Positions 34,524 to 47,000 of a stretch of 64,000 nucleotides of DNA are shown piece by piece; positions within the stretch are counted from its first letter, which is position 1, and the number at the start of each line of letters is the position of its first letter. The notes under the pieces were generated by a model. It searched no databases. It was given only the letters and a program-made list of their open reading frames with translations, and had not been told where the DNA came from. The position numbers were made by a program, and so were the translations under genes. Source of the stretch: Branchiostoma floridae (lineage: Eukaryota > Chordata > Leptocardii > Amphioxiformes > Branchiostomatidae); contig NC_049997.1 in assembly GCF_000003815.2 (NCBI RefSeq), positions 9,075,875 through 9,139,874 on the forward strand. The letters are read 5' to 3'.

Positions 34524-35682
34524 ACAGTAAAGCAGCTAGCCATCTGGATGCACTTCATATGCCTACCTGGGAATTAGGTCTTTTAGCAAAATGCATTGTG
34601 GGTAGTATGTCAAAGTTGAAGGCCCCAAACCTGCAAACTGTACGGTTCTTGTGTACACCACGTCTGATGCATTTTTTGTTTATGTCTCTTAACTTGGGCA
34701 TGGTACCCAAAACGCTTTTCACTTTGCATGCGCAGCTGGAACTATGAACAGGTCCTGGAGTATTTTGTGATGTCCCAATCCTTACAGTTCGCTGGACAGC
34801 TCTCCAAAACGAAGTTCAGGGCTGGTATTTGTCTACTGTACAACTCAGATTTAGGAAGAATTACACTTAGTCTATTTTTCGCATTCCATTCCTTTAATAC
34901 ATTTTAGCTTCTGAAATTTCAACTCACAGTAGAAATAACATACCAGTGTGAGGGTGAGTGTTTTTAGATATACTCAACAAGAAAGTAGACGTTAGAAAAT
35001 AGCTTTCTGGATAATTGTTACAGGTAGTTAGATGGATAAAACATATGACAAGATATCCGAGGATAGATTATTCAGTGTGATGTATGATAGTGCCATTTGA
35101 TCTAATGAGATTCTGAAACAATGTACTTATGAAATTTGTGGGGTTAACCGGTTAGGGACAGTTCAGCTACTTTGGGAAATCAGATCAAACATTTCCTTAG
35201 TAGTTATCGATGTACATTGACATTTTATAACACTTTCAGACTGCAAAATGCAAATGAATAAAGCGATCTAAAATTGTAAAATCATTTTCTCTGTAACCAC
35301 ATGTCAAAAGATATTTCGATAATTTATTCTCAAGTCAATGTTTTCAGAAGAATTGTCAGGACATTCTCTTGACTTCTTTATGTTTAATTTGACAAATGAC
35401 GGTACTTAAAAAACTTTGATTAATTAACAGTTAATTAGAAACATTTAGAATGAATGAAGATTTTAAGCAATGTCATTTGTTAAACAAAACGGCACGTAAG
35501 GTGGCATTGTCATGATTGATATGTGAAATTTTACTGGTGAAAATTAATGTAAGGTGAGGATGTTTTTTAGATATTACATTAAAAAATATTCAAGTCGTTT
35601 GTAAGCAAACTATTGTATACACAATTTTCTATGCAAAATATAACTCTTGCTCCAAGCGGATGGTTTGTTGTGATATGTAGCT

Positions 35683-35837
35683 AATCTCCAAGCAGATCCT
35701 ACGGTAGCATAAGATAGTATCAAAAGCTGCCAGAGGAATTTGTTTCACTACATGGCAAATGGACACCTCTTGGCTGACTACACTCCTTGGCCAGTTCGGT
35801 ACTATCTTATGCCATCGTAGGATCTGCTTGGAGATTA
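35683..35837. mobile_element. TA-flanked MITE, ATCTCCAAGCAGATCC family
   Basis: Arms read AATCTCCAAGCAGATCCTAC and GTAGGATCTGCTTGGAGATT and continue through TAAGATAGTA / TACTATCTTA. The flanking TA on each side suggests a Tc1/mariner-type target. The 47558-47673 copy shares the same outer 20 bases. Confidence 0.8.
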
Positions 35838-37376
35838 ATATGTAGCCACTACCAGCCTCCACATGTCCCCGGAAAAATGTTAGAAATTGGCCAAATAGAA
35901 ACACACTGGAAGAGTTGGCCAGCCCAAAACCACAGTTCTCGCCAACTTTTGGCCAGCTAACCCTTGATGTGCTCACTGTCTATTGGGCAATTTATCAGGT
36001 TGTCTATTTATCCCATCTTTCAGAGAAATTAAGACTTGACACTTTTACATTAATTATGCAAATTAGGGACTTATTCGCATATTTGGTATCTGCTATTCTT
36101 CCACCTGTGACAAACTACAAACGCGCTACCAAGGTCACATCCTAGGGGGGCCCATATCGACCACGACCTTTGTCTTCCTAACACCAACCAACATCATGAT
36201 ATCAAATGTCATTGTAATCCACCAAGAGGTTCTTGAGTTATGCTGACTACAAAAACTGACACACAAACACCCCAAAACAATACCTCCATTTTCACGGAGA
36301 TAGAAATGCGCAATTGTGAATACAACACAGCGATACAGTTTGTCATGATTTTATTATAGCAAGTTTGCATGAAGGTGGGAACGACATGCAGGCAATCTTA
36401 TTACAAGTTATGTCAGAAATACGCAACGTATTTCACATACAGTCAGTATAATTATGAATCGTGCATCTTCTTCAAATATTTGAGCATTTACCGGTCTGAA
36501 AACCTTTCTTGCTCTTAATGACAACTATTTCCTTGTATTTCTACCGGTCGCAAATCTTTTCTTGCTTTCCATAGCAACTATAGCATAAATAAATTCCTAA
36601 CAGTTTATCTGCAAAAAGCCATAGCTTGTAGCATATGCATGTTCACTTGTATGTGTCTTCGCATGCTTTAATGACAGGCGCCAATGATCACGTGAAGATC
36701 ACACGATGTTCTCATGGTCGCAAGGCTGTCCTGAAAAGGAACGTACAACGAATAACTATATATTTGCAAACAGTATCTTTAATTTTTACTAACGTAGGTC
36801 TAATAAAAGTTTTACTTTGTATGAAAGTTCATCTGTGTTCACTTGGAAGGATACACTACATGAAAATGCTCGCACTTCACATCAGAGCCCACCCTCAACA
36901 GAGACGGGGGGGCGACACAGACTTTCTGATACTTATGACCCCCTAATGCAAAAGTTGTGTGTCCCTGACGTGTCAGTCATTCTGTGAAAAGTCGACGGAG
37001 TTCGTCCGGAAATTTAAAGGGGTGAGTCCATATAGTGTTAATTCCAGTATTGGATGTAAAGTGTTAGCATTTGTCTATGAGGTTTCACTTTCTTTAACGT
37101 ATATTAGATAGATACCTACGGAAAAGCGTAGGGATGAAAAAAGGGCAAAATACAAGATAACAAAAATGATTTGCACTATATCTGTATCTATATAGCCAGT
37201 ATAACCGCCTTCCAGCGTAACACAGCAGCTTCGCAGGCACTCGGCGCGGCAGCAGCTGGTTATATTACACTGAATGACCCGTCACACCTAACGTTTACAT
37301 ATCTATCTGCAAGCGTTCTTTAAAACTATCCAGGGAGGATGCCCCTACTGTGCTCTGTCTTACCTTTTTTTTTTGT

Positions 37377-38986
<1,610 letters not shown>

Positions 38987-39004
38987 TCAAGTGCCTTAAT
39001 ATCA

Positions 39005-39025
39005 CCCGAGTTGTCGCCTTTTTAT
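39005..39025 (-). promoter_or_regulatory. TATA box of the small secreted peptide gene
   Basis: The minus strand reads GATATAAAAAGGCG at about 39018-39031. A start about 30 bases on would give a short leader (about 50 bases) before the ATG at 38938. It is one of the few strong TATA boxes beside a coding exon in this window. Confidence 0.6.
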
Positions 39026-39599
39026 ATCTTTTCAGAAGAGGTATTTGCATATGTAATAACCGGAGTTACGCTTCAATGCTAGAAAATGCTTGTTTGAATG
39101 TTTGAAGTTTTTCGCACCATGCTGGTACTATTGACCTACATGTACGCTCATGTATGGGGAAAGTTTTATCTTCTTTTCGCTACTTTATGTTTTGCAATTG
39201 CATAACGTAGAGTATCAACTACCTTCATTAGTATGTACCTTCAATGCCACCGCGTCCTTTAGACTTTTCTCATTTCGTGCAAAAGCAGGCGGGAAAGCGT
39301 TGTGTAAACATAATTACTTAATCGGGGTAGATTATCCTAATACTACTTTTGCTATTATATATAGACGTTTTCCGGTACATTAAGAAATAATAAACATGCT
39401 GGTTCAATTATATTGCGGAAACGATGGTTTGAACCGTGCACATGTATATTTCAACAGCTCCTTTATCTGGAACACGAACACCAGACAGTTCCCTCGTCTT
39501 TCTACGTTTAATAAAGGGGTCTTTGGTACAGTATAAATGGCAGGTACGTGGCGCTGTATATACTATACTAATACACTGAACAGATACAAATTCAAAATG

Positions 39600-40780
39600 A
39601 GCCTTCGATTACTTAGTCAAGTGGTTTTAGATTGTACTAAATCCCATTCACTTAAATTTATAAGACTTTCATTACAAACTGTATTTGCAATATTGTATGA
39701 GTGTTCGTTTTCTTTGCCAACATATGCCAAATCAAATATATTATGTACATTGTACCATGATGCCGTGCATTTTCCATCGCTCAAATGTGAGTGAGTGCGT
39801 GAGTGAGTGAGTGAGTGGGTGGGTGAGTGAGTGAGTGAGTGAGTGGGTGGGTGAGTGAGTGAGTGAGTGAGTGAGTGAGTGAGTGAGTGAGTGAGTGAGT
39901 GAGTGAGTGAGTGAGTGAGTGAGTGAGTGGGTGGGTGAGTGGGTGAGTGGGTGAGTGAGTGAGTGAGCGAGTGGGTGGGTGGGGTGGGTGGGTGAGTGAG
40001 TGAGTGAGTGAGTGAGTGAGTGAGTGAGGTGAGTGAGTAATTGAGTGAGTGAGTGAGTGAGTCAGAGATTGAGTGACTGNNNNNNNNNNNNNNNNNNNNN
40101 NNNNNNNNNNNNNNNNNNNNNNNNNNNNNNNNNNNNNNNNNNNNNNNNNNNNNNNNNNNNNNNNNNNNNNNNNNNNNNNNNNNNNNNNNNNNNNNNNNNN
40201 NNNNNNNNNNNNNNNNNNNNNNNNNNNNNNNNNNNNNNNNNNNNNNNNNNNNNNNNNNNNNNNNNNNNNNNNNNNNNNNNNNNNNNNNNNNNNNNNNNNN
40301 NNNNNNNNNNNNNNNNNNNNNNNNNNNNNNNNNNNNNNNNNNNNNNNNNNNNNNNNNNNNNNNNNNNNNNNNNNNNNNNNNNNNNNNNNNNNNNNNNNNN
40401 NNNNNNNNNNNNNNNNNNNNNNNNNNNNNNNNNNNNNNNNNNNNNNNNNNNNNNNNNNNNNNNNNNNNNNNNNNNNNNNNNNNNNNNNNNNNNNNNNNNN
40501 NNNNNNNNNNNNNNNNNNNNNNNNNNNNNNNNNNNNNNNNNNNNNNNNNNNNNNNNNNNNNNNNNNNNNNNNNNNNNNNNNNNNNNNNNNNNNNNNNNNN
40601 NNNNNNNNNNNNNNNNNNNNNCTTAATCAAGTTGTCCGATAGATTTACTAGATCCCATTCACTTTAATAATAGAGAGTCGCTTACACAGTGTGACTGGGA
40701 AACAGATGATTGTCGTTTCTTGGCCAACATATGCCAAATCAATTATATATGTGCTTGTAACATGATGTCGTGCATTTCCA
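39600..40780. repeat. GAGT/GGGT satellite with gap, enclosed by duplicated flanks
   Basis: A (GAGT)n tract with GGGT variants runs from 39788 into the 542-N gap at 40080-40621. The unique sequence before it (AATCCCATTCACTTAAA, GCCAACATATGCCAAATCAA, CATGATGCCGTGCATTTTCC) recurs after the gap at 40645-40780 with small changes. So the satellite is bounded by near-copies of the same sequence, either a tandem duplication or two alleles. Confidence 0.75.
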
Positions 40781-41043
40781 TCGATCGCTTTTTAAATAGG
40801 ATTTGGATTCTTTATTTCCTGTCTCTTCTCTCAAGGGATTTTAGAGTCTTCAGTTTCCCATTCCTATGGGTTTAAGACGCTTATGATTATGATAAGTTCT
40901 GTTTAATAGTCACACTGAAAATTGTGAACCAAAAACAAAACAAAAAACGACGTATGATACTAGTTTGTATATTTGACAGCAATTGAAGGGTTTGCTTTCT
41001 ATAATTAAGCATTTTCTCGAATGTAGGATACCGACTGTTGCCG

Positions 41044-44000
41044 ATGCGTCTTACGTTGGTTGAGTCGATGTTGTTGGTGGTTCTGGCGGGAAACGTGGCT
41101 CTGTTGGTTTACTTGACTTTTAACATGGCCGCCGTTCCCATCATGCCTCGGGCCGGTGACATCGTGAAACCACCATCGGTACGTACCAACAATTACTTCC
41201 AGTTACAATACTTTATTCCAAATGTGAGACCAGATCACTCCTACATAATCCTACGTGACTGTGCTGTTGTCGATAATACTGTGTTATTTTTTCCAATGAT
41301 CTATAAAACTATATTAAACACTATTATAATAGAGTGGACTCTATGCCATACATTTTGACAGAATGCCGTAAAAAGCGACTTCACGAGTACCGTGGCCAGT
41401 TTCTATTGTTGCTTTCTGTTCACCAACTGTAGCCACTCTTGACAACTTCTATCGTNNNNNNNNNNNNNNNNNNNNNNNNNNNNNNNNNNNNNNNNNNNNN
41501 NNNNNNNNNNNNNNNNNNNNNNNNNNNNNNNNNNNNNNNNNNNNNNNNNNNNNNNCCAATTGAATATTTTACGTCTGCTAAATAAATCTTTGCCTTACAA
41601 AATGCTTATAAATATCCTGTAGGGTTCTGCACTCATGTGGTTATGACGTCAGTATTATCCGCCATATTGGATGGTTAAACCTGGTAGTTACCAAATGGAT
41701 TGTCATCTTATGTGCAACTATGCAAATATAGTCATCTTATACAGCTTCACAATTTTGTAGGTCTGACTGTTCCAGGTTTAACCAACTAAATATTAATCAT
41801 TCTTCTGTTTCATCATTATACATATAACGCTTTTATAATATTCCCACTTAATGCAACTTAATTGCAGGGCCGAGAAGGGACACCGTGTCTACCGTGTTGC
41901 ACCTCACTACATGACAGATAAGCTCAACGTCACTTCCGGTGTGCTGCATGATGGGAGAAAAACAGCGATTGTGAACTGTCATCTCCCCAGCATTAAAGCA
42001 AACAACGAGTTGGTCAGTTTGCCCAAGCTCATTGTTTTGTCATATCGAAAGCGTTTTATAAAGGATAATGAAGATTTAAATAAGTTGAAGTCTAGTCAAA
42101 CCAGTCGCTTTTGCTTTAGTTAAACTTCAATTAAGTTAAACTGTTTTGTGCTATAGAAATTCTTTGTGCATGTATAAGAGATACATGATGGCAACATTTT
42201 CTCTTTAAGTCCATTTGTCCTTTAAATCCACTCGTGCAAGTTCATCTGTATAAAATAGTCTCTTTCTTACTCTGTACCTAATCTTCGAGTGGAAACAGTG
42301 ACAAGAGATTATTTCCGTTGTCAGAAACGCAGTTACTTCCAAATGACAGATCTAAATGTCACATATAAATGTAACGTTGATGAATTTTATTTTTGCACCA
42401 TATCCCCACCATGTCCCAGATTGCGTTTGAGATCTTGGACGAAGCCGGGCGCCATGTTGGATCAGCTACCCTGGTGCTGACGGTGTACCAGCTGTCTCTG
42501 GACGTGGATGCGGACAGGGACGGTTTCATAGACAAGGAGAACCCATCAAAAGTGCGTCTTTTTAGAACAACGCATTTTTAAGTCACTACCAAGCCACCGT
42601 TGCCAGTTTACAAAAGCTGACCATATCGATATGGTTATTCTTAGCTATGGTAACAGCCCAAAATGTTCATATGTTTCATAGGATAGACTTATTTCACTAA
42701 AGGATGGACTTATTTCATCTATATTTCTTGTCTGTTGCAAACTTAAGACATAAAATGGATAAATAGACAAGACAACATCAAGTTATGCAACTTATATCCA
42801 CGAGACCACTTGTATACATGTAGGATTTTTTTAATCGTACAAAACAAACATTTAACTCATACGAGATACCAAGTTGATTTTTTGTTTAAGCAAAAGTCCA
42901 GAGACGCCCTAGCAGTTCCACTCAAAGGAAAAGAGGGACGTGAAATAACTAAAACCAAGGACGCTATGTATACAACGTTGCGTTTCCACTATATACTATG
43001 GTAATCTTGGTTAGTAACAAAAATTTCTAAGTCATCACGGGAAGACGCTATCTACAATGCAAAATTAAACGTTTACATGCAGTATCTGTCTGACTTTGCA
43101 TATCGTGTTGTATAAGACCATCTTAATGCAACGGATAAATTTCTATTTTTGATGCGCCTAGATAAACCCTGTATATCAAGCATTATTTGTTCCTATATCT
43201 ACACCTGTACAAAGAAGCGAGAAGATGTCGACCATCCTGTTAGCTTAGTACCTTCAATTAGTTAAATTGTATCTTGTTGTCCCTGCATATGTCTGTTATG
43301 TCTGTTATGAGTGACCTCTACCTAGCCCGTCGAGGCATGAATGTACAATAAAGGTCTTTCATTCATTCATTATCAATGTAATTATCAACATGAAGAGCCG
43401 ATGGGAATGGGGGGCAGGAGGTACCGGGGCCATTCTTCTTGTCAACAACGACAACGATGACGTCACGACAGACAAGAACCCTGACAACAGGAATTGTGCT
43501 GTCGATGGAGAGATGGGTACGTCTTTCTTAAGTACAGTGCACGACTAGGTACGTTTCTCTGTCTTTAATGTACATCGAGGAACTTTAAAGGCGTCTGAAT
43601 GTATTTATTGCATCTTGGAATAAATTGCATTGCCGATACTGCGTGAACAGTGGATTTGGCACTCAAAGACCATTTTGTTAACATTTTGCAATGTAACCAC
43701 ACCTTTGTCAAGTATAACATATGTTATATGTAGCTACCATCATGAGTACAATTGTCTTTTGACCTTAGAATCAAAATTGATGATTGTTTTTTGATTCATT
43801 TAAAGACTGCAAACGTTGTTTATTGTGTGTCTTACACAATATGAAAGTTCCAAGGACATTTATGCCCTTGTTCAGATCTGAAAGACATGAGCCCGATGGC
43901 TGTACGCATGCGCGGACCGACAGACTTACCCAAAGAGTACATTATTTGGCTGCATACGTCATCAGAGAACGCTCAAAGGATCGGAATATTCCATCTCAGG

Positions 44001-47000
44001 GACGGAGGTAGGTGACAGAGAACATAAAATCTCTTAGATCCAGTCAATAAAACCGGTTTACCTGCCAACCTCCCGGCGATCGTGTGTCACGTTCCTCATG
44101 TTCATATATTGTTTCTTTTTCCGCTAGGTGTCGCTGCAGCAGTGTAAAGTTTGAATGAAGTCCGAAACCTGACTGAGTTTATACTTCTCATCACTGTTTC
44201 AAGTGGAATAGATTATGGTATACATGGCAGATTTTCTTTAGTGTGTATCATAGGCATGTTGGCTTCCCTGTGTACGCAATTACATCTGTAAGTGCATGGT
44301 TTAACATGGTAGCCATTTTGTTTACGTCATCAGCAGGTTCCTCTGGTTCGAACATCCATCACGTGATTGGTCCAGCTGCCGGCAACATGGCGGAGCTGGA
44401 CTGGAAAGTGAACCCCACGGACAACACCATGACGTATAACTTTGCCGTGGAAGCTCTCCACTATCCTGATGTTGACTTTGACGGAGCGGTTTCCATACAT
44501 TTGTCTCTGCGTAAGGTACAATATGGCAGTTACGGCAATCGCTAGTTTGAATAATTATGTAGTCTAGTATAAGCCCTTTCACAGGGATCAGAACGCATGT
44601 GCGGTAAAGGGAATTCTAGGTAATATGTCAAAGGTAAAGGCCCACAAAAAGAAAACAAAATCCGTCTGGACGTTGTTATGCCAATCGTAACAATGGTCGA
44701 GAAATGGACTGTTTTCTTTTTCGAGTCCTTTACCTTTGACATATTACCTAGAATTCCTGTCGCCGCGTATGCGTTCTAATCTCTGTGAAAGGGCTTATTC
44801 ATTCAAATTTCTATTAAAGACTTTTTCATCAGATGATTCGTGCAATTTTCCTTTCGGTTGCTGTGTGCTTATGTTATGTGTGCTTACCCTCATGTGTATT
44901 TCTCTGCCGTTCTCATGTTCCATCAAGGGAGCAGGAAAGCCCATTTTTGAAGAGACAGTCGTGTTCCGGGTGGCACCTTGGGTCATGACTCCCACCACTC
45001 TTCCGCCACAGGAGGTATCTATAAGCTCTTTCATGGAGTTTACTACGCATGTGTGAGTGACATATACATCCCGGGTAATCTGTCAAAGGTGAAGGCCCGT
45101 TATATCAATAAATATGCACAACTTATGCTCTTGAATAATTTTTAGTAACTGTCGTCTTTTGTTGTCTTTTGTACCATACTTTCCATTCGCCAAACCTGCC
45201 CCAGATTGGAAATGTCACCCAAGCATAAGTTAGCTTCTACACAATTGTCTGGCAATTTGTGGACTTTAGAGAATCTGTCGGTAGCACAAACTTGCAATTA
45301 TAATAATGTGATGAATTTCATAGTCTGTCTTCGTGTCATGTCGAGCAAAAAGTGCTGAACATGATGAAGTTATGCTATGATTATTGCTTGTTGTAAGGTT
45401 TACGTGAGTGGAGTCGTGGAGCCGGAGGAGAATTCCCAGTTCATCCGCGATATACGACAGCTGACGACTCGCGCTGGGGTGAAGCTGACCATTGCTGCGC
45501 CTGCACAGAACGGGGGCAGCGACCGTTGGATGCAGGTGAGGCAACACTCACTTCTATAGGAAGAAGACCACATCATGTCGAGGGAAAAGATAGAAAAGCT
45601 GGAAGTTCTGCTCCAGTACCAAGGCTGTCCTACAGGAAGCCCAAACTCGATCTTGACCTTTGTGTTTACAACAGCTACCACCGACAAACTAAATATCATC
45701 GCAATCCATCTAGAGGCTCTTTAGCTATTGCTGCGCAAACATACACACACGCACACACACACACACAAGCACGCACACACACAAACACACACACACACAC
45801 ACACAAATACACACACAGACATACATGCAAACACACACTCATACACAAATTGAGCCCCTAACTATACCCCCATTTTTTCATAGAGGTAATGAAAACTCAT
45901 CTGTGACGGTTGTTGGCATCAGAGCCGTCCTTTGACCGAGCCACGGGGGTCGATACCAACACTTATGACCCATTGATGACGTCACTCAACCGTTCAGGTC
46001 ACGTGGCAAAGACTTAGGGTTATGTCAACTTGAGAAACATCGGAAACTTGATATCTTTATAATAGATATTTCTGCTTGTTTGTACTTTTGTTTGTTGTGA
46101 TATTGATATTACTAAATTCAGCGTGCTCATTAGTTTTCTTTTTTCACAGAATGAGGTAGAAGTGGGTTATTCTGAGGCGCCTGGCCGAGCCCCTATGCCT
46201 GTCGCATTCTCCTCACCTCGCTACGGAGGGCTCCAGCCTTTTCCGAGGACAAAACTTCTAGTGAGTCTCTCTCTTACTCTTTCTCTCCTTCTTTCCTTAA
46301 GCTTCTCTCTCTCTCTCTGGTTCGACACGGTTCGATGGAGCTAACGCCCGTCAGCAATTACGAAGAAGAAAAATGTAGACTTTGCACACTTTTGATCAAA
46401 ATGTTGATGACTTTAAGGGTTGAGTGGGAGTTGTCCCTGTGTTGACTGTGGCCAGACATATATATAACTATTTCAACCTTTATTGATTTGCTTCAGTAAA
46501 GTATAATGATTTTCAACCATAACGAAGTTTATATCTATATCTTATCATTAGACACTATATGCATTGAATGACCAATAACTGCAATAAGTAGAATAGACTG
46601 GAGGTAGTAAATGAGGAGGCCCTATTTTAGAGAGACGGCATCCTGGCATGATGCTGATGCTGTACTTTTTTTCGTTAGGGACCAGATTTTGGACACTTCA
46701 GTCATTACCAGTTAGGGGAAGATCCAACCTCACTGGATTCCTTCGGTAACCTTGAAGTCAGTCCACCGGTCAAGGTCAACGGAGTGGACTATCCTCTCGG
46801 ACGGATCCTTGTTGGCTCCTCGTTGGCAAGGTGCTCATATCAGGTTTTAAGAAGAAAAGCTACTTATTTCCGTAAATGCAGAATATGTTTCTTTTTTAAC
46901 TCCACTAGATAGTTCTAATAACTTGACACTAACAAAAATATAGCAACACACTATCCGTTTTCTACTATAAGATTGGATTGATAAAACTTCTATAATCCCA

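Larger units (their letters stand above)
33023..35262 (+). other. CTTN: Probable 3' UTR of cortactin with two inserted MITEs
   Basis: No coding frame follows the cortactin stop. The first clear AATAAA on the plus strand is at 35257-35262. Two elements (33826-33999 and 34322-34523) lie in between, so the real mRNA end may be nearer. A UTR of this length is inference. 35263-37370 holds repeats only. Confidence 0.35.

Noticed and set aside
39617-40630. 337-codon minus-strand frame
   Set aside because: It consists of the GAGT satellite read as THSLTHS and an N gap.
40057-40642. Two plus-strand frames of about 189 codons
   Set aside because: They are open only because they consist of Ns.
45526-45861. 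Plus-strand frame of 111 codons over the end of a PADI exon
   Set aside because: It runs through the donor at 45536 into an intron and a CA microsatellite.
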